Shown: piece by piece, positions 1 through 9,183 of the stretch
How the letters are laid out: every line of letters begins with the position of its first letter
Position numbering within the stretch: the first letter of the stretch is position 1
Position numbers and translations under genes: made by a program
Notes under the pieces: generated by a model
The model's database searches: none
What the model was told of the DNA's origin: nothing
Seen by the model: only the letters and a program-made list of their open reading frames with translations
NCBI RefSeq assembly: GCF_026167665.1
Contig: NZ_CP098740.1
Span: 5,828,001-5,892,000, forward strand
Origin: Streptomyces drozdowiczii
Lineage (GTDB): Bacteria; Actinomycetota; Actinomycetes; Streptomycetales; Streptomycetaceae
DNA length: 64,000 nt
Direction of reading: 5' to 3'

Positions 1-28
1 GCCGCCGCCGCTGATCGCTGGTGACCAC
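1..28 (-). CDS. Start of a peptidyl-prolyl isomerase-like gene (partial)
   Basis: Only the first nine codons lie in the window. On the minus strand a GTG at 28-26 begins MVTSDQRRR, and an AAGGAG ribosome site lies nine bases upstream (38-43). A basic, Gln/Arg-rich start of this kind is typical of the membrane-anchored peptidyl-prolyl cis-trans isomerase that I remember standing divergently from the MBL-hisS pair in Streptomyces. The reading is visible in the sequence; the product name rests on memory of gene order and cannot be confirmed from nine residues. Confidence 0.45.
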
Positions 29-177
29 CGGGTGTTCTCCTTGTACGTCGTGTGTTCGGGCCTGGGTCGCCCCGTACCGTATATGGGTTAGCTGTGGAAT
101 GAGGAGCGCCGGTAGGCTCTGAACTGCTGTGACCTCGCGGTCGCTCTTCCGTGCAGGACTACCGATTGAGGACGATC

Positions 178-873
178 GTGCTGATTGCCGGGTTCCCCGC
201 CGGGGCCTGGGGGACCAACTGTTACCTGGTCGCCCCCGCCGCGGGTGAGGAGTGCGTGATCATCGACCCGGGCCACCAGGCCGCCGCCGGAGTCGAGGAG
301 ACGCTGAAGAAGCATCGGCTCAAGCCCGTCGCCGTCGTCCTGACGCACGGCCACATCGACCACGTCGCCTCGGTCGTCCCGGTGTGCGGCGCGCACGACG
401 TCCCGGCCTGGATCCACCCCGAGGACCGCTACATGATGAGCGACCCGGAGAAGGCGCTCGGCCGCTCCATCGGGATGCCGCTCATGGGCGAGCTGACGGT
501 GGGGGAGCCGGACGACGTCCAGGAGCTGACCGACGGCGCCCGGCTGCGCCTCGCGGGCATGGAGTTCGGCGTCTCGCACGCGCCCGGCCATACCAAGGGG
601 TCGGTGACGTTCAGGATGCCCGAGACCCCGGAGGTCCCGCCGGTCCTCTTCTCGGGCGACCTGCTCTTCGCCGGCTCCGTCGGACGCACCGACCTGCCCG
701 GCGGCGACCACGCCGAGCTCCTCGAGTCGCTGGCCCGTGTGTGCCTGCCGCTCGACGACTCGACCGTGGTGCTGTCCGGCCACGGCCCCCAGACGACCAT
801 CGGCCGCGAGCGCGCCACCAACCCGTTCCTGACCGGAATGAACGGTGTGGACGCGCCCCGGCGAGGAATGTGA
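178..873 (+). CDS. MBL-fold metallo-hydrolase (glyoxalase II-like)
   Basis: A protein of 231 aa with the metallo-beta-lactamase zinc signature HGHIDH at residues 57-62 and a later HAPGHT segment, as in glyoxalase II and related hydrolases. It probably hydrolyses a thioester or other small ester in the cytoplasm; no substrate can be read from the sequence. I chose the GTG at 178 because GAGGA lies five bases upstream; an in-frame GTG at 151 would add nine residues without a good ribosome site. It ends 13 bp before hisS and is probably co-transcribed with it. Family call is strong, substrate unknown. Confidence 0.85.
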   Translation: MLIAGFPAGAWGTNCYLVAPAAGEECVIIDPGHQAAAGVEETLKKHRLKPVAVVLTHGHIDHVASVVPVCGAHDVPAWIHPEDRYMMSDPEKALGRSIGMPLMGELTVGEPDDVQELTDGARLRLAGMEFGVSHAPGHTKGSVTFRMPETPEVPPVLFSGDLLFAGSVGRTDLPGGDHAELLESLARVCLPLDDSTVVLSGHGPQTTIGRERATNPFLTGMNGVDAPRRGM

Positions 874-886
874 CGAGAGCGGAATC

Positions 887-2149
887 GTGAGCACCTTCAA
901 GGCCCCCAAGGGCACGTACGACCTGACCCCGCCGGACTCCGCGAAGTACCTCGCGGTGCGCGAGGCGATCGCCGCACCGCTGAAGAACTCCGGCTACGGC
1001 TACATCGAGACCCCCGGCTTCGAGGACGTGGCCCTCTTCTCGCGCGGTGTGGGCGAGTCCACCGACATCGTGACCAAGGAGATGTACACCCTCACCACCA
1101 AGGGCGGCTCCCAGCTCGCCCTGCGCCCCGAGGGCACCGCGTCCGTGCTTCGCGCCGCGCTGGAGGCCAACCTCCACAAGCTCGGCAACCTGCCGGTCAA
1201 GCTCTGGTACTCCGGCTCGTACTACCGCTACGAGCGCCCGCAGAAGGGCCGCTACCGCCACTTCTCGCAGGTCGGGGCCGAGGCCATCGGCGCCGAGGAC
1301 CCGGCGCTCGACGCCGAGCTGATCATCCTGGCCGACCAGGCGTACCGCGCACTGGGCCTGCGCGAGTTCCGCATCCTGCTGAACTCGCTGGGCGACAAGG
1401 AGTGCCGCCCCGTCTACCGCGACGCGCTCCAGGGCTTCCTGCGCGAGCTGGACCTGGACGAGGAGACCCGGCGGCGCATCGAGATCAACCCGCTCCGCGT
1501 CCTGGACGACAAGCGCCCCGAGGTCCAGAAGCAGCTCACCGGCGCCCCGGTGCTGCGCGACTTCCTCTGCGACGCGTGCAAGGCGTACCACGAGCAGGTC
1601 CGCGACCTGCTCAACGAGGCGGGCGTGATCTACGAGGACGACGAGAAGCTGGTCCGCGGCCTCGACTACTACACCCGCACCACTTTCGAGTTCGTCCACG
1701 ACGGTCTCGGCTCGCAGTCGGCGGTGGGCGGCGGCGGCCGCTACGACGGGCTCTCCGAGATGATCGGCGGCCCGGCGCTCCCGTCGGTCGGCTGGGCGCT
1801 CGGCGTGGACCGCACGGTCCTCGCCCTGGAGGCCGAGGGCATCGAGCTGGACCTGCCCTCCACCACCAGCGTCTTCGCGGTCCCGCTCGGCGAGGAGGCG
1901 CGCCGGGTCCTGTTCGGCGTCGTCACCCAGCTGCGCCGGGAGGGCGTGGCCGCGGACTTCGCGTTCGGCGGCCGGGGGCTGAAGGGCGCGATGAAGAGCG
2001 CCAACCGTTCGGGCGCCCGGTTCACGATCGTGGCCGGCGAGCGCGATCTGGCCGAGGGCCACGTCCAGCTCAAGGACATGGAGTCCGGCGAGCAGACGCC
2101 GGTCCCCGTCTCCGACGTGGTCGAGGCGGTCCGGACGCGCCTGGCGTGA
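887..2149 (+). CDS. hisS: Histidyl-tRNA synthetase
   Basis: This class II aminoacyl-tRNA synthetase (420 aa) charges tRNA-His with histidine in the cytoplasm. Class II motif 2 is seen in [15 protein letters not shown], the histidine-specific motif in [15 protein letters not shown], and motif 3 in [15 protein letters not shown], followed by a C-terminal anticodon-binding domain. The GTG at 887 gives the expected start [13 protein letters not shown]; the longer frame from 845 overlaps the MBL gene and lacks family similarity. It is the second gene of the MBL-hisS pair and is followed by a strong hairpin at 2158-2182. Confidence 0.97.
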   Translation: MSTFKAPKGTYDLTPPDSAKYLAVREAIAAPLKNSGYGYIETPGFEDVALFSRGVGESTDIVTKEMYTLTTKGGSQLALRPEGTASVLRAALEANLHKLGNLPVKLWYSGSYYRYERPQKGRYRHFSQVGAEAIGAEDPALDAELIILADQAYRALGLREFRILLNSLGDKECRPVYRDALQGFLRELDLDEETRRRIEINPLRVLDDKRPEVQKQLTGAPVLRDFLCDACKAYHEQVRDLLNEAGVIYEDDEKLVRGLDYYTRTTFEFVHDGLGSQSAVGGGGRYDGLSEMIGGPALPSVGWALGVDRTVLALEAEGIELDLPSTTSVFAVPLGEEARRVLFGVVTQLRREGVAADFAFGGRGLKGAMKSANRSGARFTIVAGERDLAEGHVQLKDMESGEQTPVPVSDVVEAVRTRLA

Positions 2150-2157
2150 GACGTGCC

Positions 2158-2182
2158 GGGGGCGGGCGGTCCGCCCGCCCCC
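2158..2182 (+). terminator. Hairpin terminator after hisS
   Basis: A perfect inverted repeat of 12-base arms (2158-2169 and 2171-2182) centred on T2170, so the inner pairs must open to form a loop. It lies nine bases after the hisS stop. It has no U-tract, which is usual for Streptomyces terminators. The following 240 bp up to the VKOR gene show no convincing gene. Confidence 0.7.
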
Positions 2183-2424
2183 TCGCGTCAACGTCGTGGG
2201 CGCGGATTCACACCGGGCGGTGATTCCGTCCGTGCGCGATGTGACGCGCGGGGAGGGGTGCGCGGGGCGTGATCCGCCTCGTCGCGGCTGCGGGGCCCGG
2301 GATCCGCTTCCGGACAGGCCCGCTGCGCTGCGTACGTCTTTATGTGCATCGAACGGAAGAGCGGCCGAGCCGTGCGGCACAATGACCCTGCCCCAGCAGG
2401 CTACTCAGTGACGGAAACGGCGAT

Positions 2425-3060
2425 ATGACGACTGCAGCGGTTGACCATCCCTCCTCCGACCAGGACGAGAGGAGCGGGAAGCGGACCATCGGCGGCAGCC
2501 GCGCGCTGGCCATCCTGCTGATGATCACGGGCGCCGCCGGAACGCTCGCCGCCTGGGTCATCACGCTGGACAAGCTCAAGATGATGGAGGACCCCTCCTT
2601 CGTCCCCGGGTGCAGCCTCAACCCCGTGGTCGCCTGCGGCAACATCATGAAGAGCGAGCAGGCGTCCGCCTTCGGCTTCCCCAACCCGTGGCTGGGCATG
2701 GTCACCTACCCGGTGATCATCGGCATCGGCCTGGCCCTGCTGGCCGGGGCCCGCTTCCGCCCCTGGTACTGGCTCGGCATGAACGCGGGCACGCTCTTCG
2801 GCGTCGGTTTCTGCACCTGGCTCCAGTACCAGTCGCTGTACAACATCAACTCGCTCTGCCTGTGGTGCTGCCTGGCCTGGGTCGCCACCATCCTGATGTT
2901 CTGCTACATCACCACGCACAACATCCGGCACGGGATCATCCCCGCGCCCTCCTGGCTGCGCAACGGCCTCACCGAGTTCCACTGGGTGCCCCCGGTGCTC
3001 TGGATCGGCATCATCGGCATGCTGATCCTGACCCGCTGGTGGGACTTCTGGACCAGCTGA
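2425..3060 (+). CDS. Vitamin K epoxide reductase (VKOR) family membrane protein
   Basis: An integral membrane protein of 211 aa with about five hydrophobic spans. The VKOR redox residues are present: a loop pair C63 and C71, and the CxxC motif C145-LW-C148. Bacterial VKOR homologues use a quinone to reoxidise DsbA-like proteins and so drive disulfide formation in secreted proteins; that role is inferred from the family. No thioredoxin domain is fused and no partner is adjacent. The ATG at 2425 is the only start that keeps the charged N-terminal tail short. It is isolated on the plus strand between hisS and rarA. Confidence 0.88.
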   Translation: MTTAAVDHPSSDQDERSGKRTIGGSRALAILLMITGAAGTLAAWVITLDKLKMMEDPSFVPGCSLNPVVACGNIMKSEQASAFGFPNPWLGMVTYPVIIGIGLALLAGARFRPWYWLGMNAGTLFGVGFCTWLQYQSLYNINSLCLWCCLAWVATILMFCYITTHNIRHGIIPAPSWLRNGLTEFHWVPPVLWIGIIGMLILTRWWDFWTS

Positions 3061-3132
3061 CCCGCCCCCGCGCCGCCGGGCCGGACCACCGGCCCGGCAC
3101 CGTTGTCAGTGGGGTGGCATAGGCTTCGAGAC

Positions 3133-4512
3133 GTGGAGCCCGACCTCTTTACCGCCGCTGCCGAAGACCGCCAGGAGAAGGATCCGTCCAGCAGCCCGCT
3201 GGCCGTCCGGATGCGTCCGCGTACGCTGGACGAGGTCGTCGGCCAGCAGCATCTGCTCAAGCCGGGCTCGCCCCTGCGCCGCCTGGTCGGCGAGAGCGGC
3301 GGTGGACCGGCCGGCCCCTCCTCGGTCATCCTCTGGGGCCCGCCCGGCACCGGCAAGACCACCCTCGCGTACGTGGTCAGCAAGGCGACGAACAAACGAT
3401 TCGTCGAGCTCTCCGCGATCACCGCGGGCGTCAAGGAAGTCCGCGCCGTGATCGAGGGTGCCCGCCGCGCCACCGGGGGCTACGGCAAGGAGACCGTCCT
3501 CTTCCTGGACGAGATCCACCGCTTCTCCAAGGCCCAGCAGGACTCCCTGCTCCCCGCCGTCGAGAACCGCTGGGTCACCCTGATCGCCGCGACCACGGAA
3601 AATCCGTACTTCTCCGTCATCTCCCCGCTCCTCTCGCGCTCGCTGCTGCTGACGCTGGAGCCCCTGACCGATGACGACCTGCGCGGCCTGCTGCACCGCG
3701 CCCTCACCGACGAACGCGGCCTCGGTGGAGCGGTGAGCCTCCCGGAGGAGGCCGAGGAGCACCTGCTGCGCATCGCCGGGGGCGACGCCCGCCGCGCGTT
3801 GACGGCCCTGGAGGCCGCGGCCGGGGCCGCGCTGTCCAAGCAGGAGGAGGAGATCACGCTCCTCACCCTGGAGGAGACCGTCGACCGGGCGGCCGTGAAG
3901 TACGACCGGGACGGCGACCAGCACTACGACGTGGCCAGCGCCCTGATCAAGTCGATCCGGGGCTCCGACGTCGACGCGGCCCTGCATTACCTGGCCCGCA
4001 TGATCGAGGCGGGGGAGGACCCGAGGTTCATCGCCCGGCGGCTGATGATCTCCGCCAGCGAGGACATCGGCCTCGCCGACCCGACGGCGCTGCCCACCGC
4101 GGTCGCGGCCGCCCAGGCGGTGGCCCTGATCGGCTTCCCCGAAGCGGCGCTCACCCTCAGCCACGCCACCATCGCCCTGGCCCTCGCCCCCAAGTCCAAC
4201 GCGGCGACGCTGGCGATCTCCGCCGCCCGCGAGGACATCCGCAAGGGGCTGGCCGGCCCGGTCCCGGCCCATCTGCGCGACGGCCACTACAAGGGCGCGG
4301 CCAAGCTGGGCCACGCCCAGGGCTACGTCTACCCGCACGACGTGCCCGGCGGCATCGCCGCCCAGCAGTACGCACCGGACGCGGTGAGCGACAAGCAGTA
4401 CTACCGCCCCACCCGCTACGGCGCCGAGGCGCGGTACGCGGACGTGGTGGACCGGGTCAGGGAGCGGCTCGGCCGGACGGACGACGAGGACGGGACGGGC
4501 GGTACGGCCTGA
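3133..4512 (+). CDS. rarA: Replication-associated recombination protein A (MgsA/RarA AAA ATPase)
   Basis: This AAA+ ATPase of 459 aa belongs to the RarA/MgsA/WRNIP1 family, which acts at stalled replication forks. The Walker A motif GPPGTGKTT is at residues 69-77 and Walker B LFLDEIHR at 123-130, followed by the MgsA C-terminal tetramerisation region with the conserved [10 protein letters not shown] segment. The GTG at 3133 gives [14 protein letters not shown], the usual actinobacterial start; an upstream in-frame GTG at 3103 would add ten unrelated residues. The DUF2470 gene converges on it with a 16 bp gap. Confidence 0.93.
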   Translation: MEPDLFTAAAEDRQEKDPSSSPLAVRMRPRTLDEVVGQQHLLKPGSPLRRLVGESGGGPAGPSSVILWGPPGTGKTTLAYVVSKATNKRFVELSAITAGVKEVRAVIEGARRATGGYGKETVLFLDEIHRFSKAQQDSLLPAVENRWVTLIAATTENPYFSVISPLLSRSLLLTLEPLTDDDLRGLLHRALTDERGLGGAVSLPEEAEEHLLRIAGGDARRALTALEAAAGAALSKQEEEITLLTLEETVDRAAVKYDRDGDQHYDVASALIKSIRGSDVDAALHYLARMIEAGEDPRFIARRLMISASEDIGLADPTALPTAVAAAQAVALIGFPEAALTLSHATIALALAPKSNAATLAISAAREDIRKGLAGPVPAHLRDGHYKGAAKLGHAQGYVYPHDVPGGIAAQQYAPDAVSDKQYYRPTRYGAEARYADVVDRVRERLGRTDDEDGTGGTA

Positions 4513-4528
4513 GCCCCGCGCGCGCTCC

Positions 4529-5362
4529 TCAGCGGGCGGCGGCCGCGAAGAGCGTGTGCATGGCGTGGCTGAGTTCCACCACGTCCCGCACCGGCTCGGG
4601 GAACTCGAACCGGGCGTCGAAGCAGCCGCCCTCCCGCTCGCAGAAGCGCACCCGCAGCCCGAACCGGTCCAGCACCAGCGGCACCACGGCCGGCCGGTGC
4701 TCGGGGCAGGAGCACACGGCCCGCTCACCGAGCAGCTCGCACAGCGACGCCAGCTCCTCCGTGTGCGAGGAGTAGAGGTGCTGGAGCAGCTCGGCCTCGT
4801 GGAGGGCGAGCGGGTCGGCGGCGGCGTCGCGGAAGCTCTCGGCCTCGACCTCCTCCACGCCCCACAGGTCGTCGATGTGCGCCTCGTCCGTCTCCAGGCG
4901 CAGCATCGTCCGGCCGGGGCCCGCCATCCCGGGGACGGCGGTCAGCCAGCCGCTGACCCGGGCCCGGCCCCGGATACGGTGGGGTACGGAGACCGGCGCG
5001 ACGTCCGTGATCTCCAGCACGGCCGGCAGCTCGTCGTCCTGGGCGTGCGTCGCGGCCCGTACGGCCGGGGAATCCGCGGGGAACTCCAGGAACAGGTCGC
5101 CGTCCGGGCCCACGCCCCGGGACAGCGGCATCAGCTGGTCCGAGCCCGCCGCTTCGAGCCCGGGAACGAGCAGTACCGCGGAGCAGGTACTCTGTACGAG
5201 AGTTCGTGTGCGCTCGGCTGCTGACGGCATCCGTGTGATTTCAAGCCCGCTGGGACGCGGCTGACCACGATCTGATCGGTCCTCCGTCATCTCGACGCCA
5301 TCAGGCGCGTCGATGCTGTCTGTGCTGTCCGTGACGTGTGTGGTGTTCCCAGGGCGAGACAT
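4529..5362 (-). CDS. DUF2470-domain protein, HugZ-like, iron-box controlled
   Basis: A protein of 277 aa. The C-terminal half, from about HEAELLQHLYSSHTEE to the end, matches the DUF2470 pattern found as the tail of HugZ-type heme-degrading proteins; the N-terminal half resembles the FMN-binding split-barrel (pyridoxamine-phosphate-oxidase-like) part of the same family, more weakly. The first 45 residues are charged and probably disordered. The ATG at 5362 is preferred because AAGGAG stands six bases upstream. An iron box begins 15 bp upstream of the ATG, so expression is likely repressed by iron through an IdeR/DmdR1 protein. A role in heme or siderophore iron use is inferred. Confidence 0.75.
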   Translation of the reverse strand: MSRPGNTTHVTDSTDSIDAPDGVEMTEDRSDRGQPRPSGLEITRMPSAAERTRTLVQSTCSAVLLVPGLEAAGSDQLMPLSRGVGPDGDLFLEFPADSPAVRAATHAQDDELPAVLEITDVAPVSVPHRIRGRARVSGWLTAVPGMAGPGRTMLRLETDEAHIDDLWGVEEVEAESFRDAAADPLALHEAELLQHLYSSHTEELASLCELLGERAVCSCPEHRPAVVPLVLDRFGLRVRFCEREGGCFDARFEFPEPVRDVVELSHAMHTLFAAAAR

Positions 5363-5376
5363 GCGATCTCCTTGAG

Positions 5377-5395
5377 TAAGGTGAGCCTAACCTAA
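5377..5395 (-). promoter_or_regulatory. Iron box (IdeR/DtxR/DmdR1-type operator)
   Basis: Read on the minus strand the 19 bases are TTAGGTTAGGCTCACCTTA, an imperfect palindrome differing from the DtxR/IdeR consensus (TTAGGTTAGGCTAACCTAA) at two positions. It sits directly upstream of the DUF2470 start and only 23 bp before the rpsD GTG. Repression of the DUF2470 gene by iron-loaded regulator is the natural reading. Binding itself is inferred. Confidence 0.82.
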
Positions 5396-5418
5396 CCTAC
5401 AACGGAGGTCTGGAGAAC

Positions 5419-6033
5419 GTGCCTAATCAGTCGCGTCCCAAGGTCAAGAAGAGCCGCGCGCTCGGCATCGCGCTGACGCCGAAGGCGGTCAAGTACTTCG
5501 AGGCCCGCCCCTACCCGCCGGGCGAGCACGGCCGCGGCCGCAAGCAGAACTCGGACTACAAGGTCCGTCTGCTGGAGAAGCAGCGTCTGCGCGCGCAGTA
5601 CGACATCAGCGAGCGCCAGATGGCGCGTGCCTACGACCGCGCCAAGAAGGCCGAGGGCAAGACGGGCGAGGCGCTGGTCGTCGAGCTCGAGCGCCGCCTC
5701 GACGCGCTGGTCCTGCGTTCGGGCATCGCCCGGACCATCTACCAGGCCCGCCAGATGGTCGTCCACGGCCACATCGAGGTCAACGGTGGCAAGGTCGACA
5801 AGCCGTCGTTCCGCGTCCGCCCCGACGACGTCGTCCAGGTCCGCGAGCGCAGCCGCTCCAAGGTCCCCTTCCAGGTGGCCCGCGAGGGTGGTTACGACAC
5901 CGACGGCGAGACCCCGCGCTACCTGCAGGTGAACCTGAAGGCCCTGGCCTTCCGCCTTGACCGGGACCCGAACCGCAAGGAAATCCCCGTGATCTGCGAC
6001 GAGCAGCTCGTCGTCGAGTACTACGCCCGCTGA
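5419..6033 (+). CDS. rpsD: Ribosomal protein S4 (uS4)
   Basis: This 204 aa primary 16S rRNA-binding protein of the small subunit contains the S4 RNA-binding fold around [12 protein letters not shown] and ends [10 protein letters not shown]. The N-terminus has no cysteines, so it is the zinc-free form of S4. The GTG at 5419 follows GGAGG. It stands alone rather than in a ribosomal operon. Only 56 bp separate it from the divergent DUF2470 gene, so its promoter must overlap the iron box or lie inside that gene. A strong hairpin follows at 6066-6101. Confidence 0.97.
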   Translation: MPNQSRPKVKKSRALGIALTPKAVKYFEARPYPPGEHGRGRKQNSDYKVRLLEKQRLRAQYDISERQMARAYDRAKKAEGKTGEALVVELERRLDALVLRSGIARTIYQARQMVVHGHIEVNGGKVDKPSFRVRPDDVVQVRERSRSKVPFQVAREGGYDTDGETPRYLQVNLKALAFRLDRDPNRKEIPVICDEQLVVEYYAR

Positions 6034-8165
6034 TCCAGGCGTAGCCGCTCTTCACCGGCGCTCAGGCCCGCCCCTTCCCGTTCTCCGGGGAGGCGGCGGG
6101 CTTTCGCGTTCTCCCGCGTCCGGAGCGCCCGGGCGACCGCCGCGTCCGGCGCCAGCTCCCCGCCCGCGCCGAGCGCCGCCGCGTACCGCGCCCCGCCCAA
6201 CTCCCGCAGCGCCAGCTCCTCGCAGCGAGCCCTCGGCGCCCCGTAGTACACCGAGCCGAACAGCGGCAGCCCCACCGACGGCCAGATCCGGTCGGCGGCC
6301 CCCTGGAGCAGCGCCGCCTCGGCCGCGTCCCCCTCGGTGACCGTGACCAGGGCCAGCAGTTCGAGGGCCAGGACCGTGCCGAGCAGGTCGTGGAAGCCGT
6401 GGCTGATGGCGAGCGATTCGAGGAGCAGCCGCCGGGCCCGCTCCGGGTCGCCCCGCTCCAGGGCGGCGTAGGCCAGGACGTACAGCGCGTAGCTCAGGGC
6501 CCAGCGCTCGCCGTGGTCCTCGCAGATGTCCCGGACCTCCTCGCAGATCGCGACGGCCCGCTCCGCGTCCCCCAGGAATCCGGTGGCCATGGCCAGCTCG
6601 ACCTGGGCCATCAGGACGTTGCTGTTCAGCTCGCCCAGCTCCCGGTAGCGGCCGAGCGCGTCGTCCAGGAGGCCCCGGGCGCGCTCCATGTCGTCGGTGA
6701 CCAGCGCCAGGCACCCGGTGCGGTGCACGGCGTACGCGGCCGCGGTGGCGTCGCCCGCCGCCTCGGCCTCCTCCCGGCACTCGGTCAGCGCGGAGATCGC
6801 CCCCACCGGGTCCCCCTGGAGGACGGCCACGTAACCCAGCACCCACAGGGCCTTCAGCCGCGAGGAGTCGTACGGGGTCTCCTCCTCCAGTACGTGCTCC
6901 AGCCAGTGCCGGCCCTCCGAGAGGCGCCCGCAGCCGACCCACAGGAACCACAGCGTGCCCGCCAGATACTGCGCCAGGTGCGCCTCCTGCGGGCTCTCCA
7001 GCGAGCACTCCATGGCCCGGCGCAGATTCGGCAGCTCGCTCTCGGCCCGGGCGGCCACCTCCGCCTGCCGGGGGCTGAACCAGTCCAGCTCGCACCAGGT
7101 CGCCAGGCCCAGGAACCAGTCGCGGTGCCGTCGGCGCAGCCGGTCGGTGTCCCCGGTGGCGGCCAGCCACTCGGCGCCGTACTCGCGCACGGTGTCCAGC
7201 ATCCGGTAGCGGGTGCCGGCGGGGGAGTCCTCGCGCAGCACCACGGACTGGGCCAGCAGCCCGGACAGCACGTCGAGCACCGAGTCGGCGGGCAGGTCGG
7301 GCCCGCTGCAGATGTACTCGACGGCCTCCAGGTCGAACTGCCCCGCGAAGACCGAGAGCCGGGCCCACAGCAGCCGCTGCGGCGGCGCGCACAGCTCATG
7401 GCTCCAGCCGATGGCCGTCCGCAGCGTCTGGTGCCGCTCCAGGGCGCCCCGGGTTCCCCCGGTCAGCAGCCGGAAGCGGTCGTCCAGCCGTTGCAGCACC
7501 TGCTCGGTCGACAGGGCCCGCAGCCGCCCCGCCGCCAGCTCCAGGGCCAGCGGGATGCCGTCGAGCCGGCGGCACAGCTCCAGGGCGTGGCCGCGGCCGT
7601 GCCCGGTCAGCCGGAAGTCGGGGCGCACGCCTGCGGCCCGCTCGGCGAACAGCCGGAGGGCGTCCTCGTCGGTCATGGTCGCGAGCGGGTGGACCGCCTC
7701 GCCCGCCAGCTCCAGCGGCAGTCGGCCCGCCGCGAGGACCCGCAGCCGCGGGGCGCGGCGCAGCAGCTCCCGTACCAGCGCGGCGCAGTCGTCCACCAGG
7801 TGCTCGAAGCCGTCGATCACCAGCAGGAGGCGGCGGTCCGCGCAGTGCTCCACGATCGCGGCGCGGGGCGGCCGGGCGGTGTGGTCGGTGAGCCCCAGCG
7901 CCTCGGCCACGGCGTGCTCCAGCAGCCCGGGGTCGTGGACGGCGGACAGCTCCACCAGCCAGACCCCGTCGCAGTACCGTTTCTCCAACAGCGCTGCCGC
8001 TCTGGTGACCAGGCGGGACTTGCCGACGCCGCCCACCCCGGTCACGGTGACGAGCCGGGATTCGTCGAGGGAGCGGGCGAGAGCGTCCAGCTCGCTCTCC
8101 CGGCCCACGAAGTCGTTCAGCTCGGCGGGCAGATTGCCCGGGCGCGGATTCTGAGGGCGTCGCAT
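6021..8165 (-). CDS. STAND-type NB-ARC/TPR ATPase, regulator-like, no DNA-binding domain
   Basis: A protein of 714 aa. An NTPase module begins [14 protein letters not shown] and holds the P-loop GVGGVGKS at residues 43-50 and Walker B LLLVIDGF near 113-120. After about residue 330 the chain is Leu/Ala/Glu-rich and TPR-like. This is the architecture of the AfsR/LuxR (LAL) regulators, but no HTH, SARP or LuxR domain is seen at either end. I prefer the ATG at 8165; a start at 8240 would add 25 unrelated residues. Its stop overlaps the last 13 bp of rpsD, so the C-terminus could be altered by a sequence error. The signal it senses is unknown. Confidence 0.75.
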   Translation of the reverse strand: MRRPQNPRPGNLPAELNDFVGRESELDALARSLDESRLVTVTGVGGVGKSRLVTRAAALLEKRYCDGVWLVELSAVHDPGLLEHAVAEALGLTDHTARPPRAAIVEHCADRRLLLVIDGFEHLVDDCAALVRELLRRAPRLRVLAAGRLPLELAGEAVHPLATMTDEDALRLFAERAAGVRPDFRLTGHGRGHALELCRRLDGIPLALELAAGRLRALSTEQVLQRLDDRFRLLTGGTRGALERHQTLRTAIGWSHELCAPPQRLLWARLSVFAGQFDLEAVEYICSGPDLPADSVLDVLSGLLAQSVVLREDSPAGTRYRMLDTVREYGAEWLAATGDTDRLRRRHRDWFLGLATWCELDWFSPRQAEVAARAESELPNLRRAMECSLESPQEAHLAQYLAGTLWFLWVGCGRLSEGRHWLEHVLEEETPYDSSRLKALWVLGYVAVLQGDPVGAISALTECREEAEAAGDATAAAYAVHRTGCLALVTDDMERARGLLDDALGRYRELGELNSNVLMAQVELAMATGFLGDAERAVAICEEVRDICEDHGERWALSYALYVLAYAALERGDPERARRLLLESLAISHGFHDLLGTVLALELLALVTVTEGDAAEAALLQGAADRIWPSVGLPLFGSVYYGAPRARCEELALRELGGARYAAALGAGGELAPDAAVARALRTRENAKARRLPGEREGAGLSAGEERLRLDQRA
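6066..6101 (+). terminator. Terminator after rpsD
   Basis: The outer arms GCCCGCC (6066-6072) and GGCGGGC (6095-6101) enclose an inner stem of about eight pairs (6073-6080 with 6086-6093), and TTT follows. It lies 32 bp past the rpsD stop and inside the predicted C-terminal end of the oppositely oriented ATPase gene, which casts some doubt on that protein's last residues. Confidence 0.7.
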
Positions 8166-8366
8166 GAGACACGCAGAGTACTGGCTTGAAAGCGCTCCGT
8201 ACAATCTCGCCGTTCGGATCCCCGGTGGCCGCCCGGTCATGCGGTGCGGGGCGTGAGCCCCGGCGCGATAGGCTCGGGGGAAGGTGACCGGCCGCCCTGA
8301 CGGCCCTCACCGCAGAGCAGGAGAACAAGACAGAGACTGACGACAAGCCAGAGAGCGCGGTGCACT

Positions 8367-8822
8367 GTGTCCGGTGGTGAGGTGGCCGGGATCATCGTGG
8401 CCGTCTTCTGGGCGATCCTGGTTTCGTTCCTCGCCGTCGTGCTGGTGAGGCTCGCCCAGACGCTCAGGGCGACCACCAAACTCGTGGCGGACGTGACCGA
8501 ACAGGCCGTCCCCCTGCTCGCGGACGCCTCCGCGACCGTGCGCTCCGCGCAGACCCAGCTCGACAAGGTCGACGCCATCGCGACGGACGTGCAGGAGGTC
8601 ACCTCCAACGCCTCCGCGCTCTCCACCACGGTCGCCTCCACCTTCGGCGGTCCCCTGGTCAAGGTCGCGGCGTTCGGCTACGGGGTCCGGCAGGCCATCG
8701 GCCGCCGGTCCGCCCCGGAACCGGAGGCACGTTCCCGGCGCTCGGTGATCGTCGGCCGGACCGTCCCGTCCGCGCGCGGCAGGAAGCGCGGCGGCCGAAA
8801 TTCCCGCGGATCTAAGGACTGA
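8367..8822 (+). CDS. DUF948 membrane-anchored protein
   Basis: A small protein of 151 aa with one N-terminal membrane span (about residues 6-28) followed by an amphipathic, coiled-coil-like stretch rich in Thr, Ala, Asp and Val, as in the DUF948 family (similar in style to general stress protein YtxG). The C-terminal 40 residues are basic. The GTG start at 8367 places the transmembrane segment immediately after GGEVAG. It is followed after 7 bp by the DUF6167-like gene and then alaS, forming an apparent operon. The molecular function is unknown. Confidence 0.8.
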   Translation: MSGGEVAGIIVAVFWAILVSFLAVVLVRLAQTLRATTKLVADVTEQAVPLLADASATVRSAQTQLDKVDAIATDVQEVTSNASALSTTVASTFGGPLVKVAAFGYGVRQAIGRRSAPEPEARSRRSVIVGRTVPSARGRKRGGRNSRGSKD

Positions 8823-8829
8823 CGCAGCG

Positions 8830-9183
8830 ATGTTCCGCCGTACGTTCTGGTTCACCGCCGGCGCAGCCGCCGGGGTATGGGCCACCACCAAGGTCAACCG
8901 GAAGATCAAGCAGCTGACCCCGGAAAGCCTCGCGGCGCAGGCCGCCGACAAGGCGATCGTGGCCGGTCACAAGCTCAAGGACTTCGCGCTGGACGTCCGC
9001 GAGGGCATGGTCAGGCGCGAGGCCGAACTCGGCGAGGCGCTGGGCCTCGAAGCGGCGGACCCGCGCGAACTGCCCCCGGCCCGCCGCCCGGCCGTCGAGG
9101 CGGCCGACGCGGACCCGCACCCGGCCCCCGCCCCCTACCGCAAGCTCCCCTACCACTCGTACAACCGGAATGAGGACCACTGA
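8830..9183 (+). CDS. Small DUF6167-like protein, upstream of alaS
   Basis: A hypothetical protein of 117 aa beginning [17 protein letters not shown], with a single short hydrophobic N-terminal segment (residues 5-20), a charged helical middle ([19 protein letters not shown]) and a proline-rich tail. Streptomyces encode this protein directly before alaS; I recall the family as DUF6167. Its TGA overlaps the alaS ATG by one base, so the two are probably translationally coupled. No function is known; membrane association together with the preceding DUF948 protein is an inference. Confidence 0.78.
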   Translation: MFRRTFWFTAGAAAGVWATTKVNRKIKQLTPESLAAQAADKAIVAGHKLKDFALDVREGMVRREAELGEALGLEAADPRELPPARRPAVEAADADPHPAPAPYRKLPYHSYNRNEDH

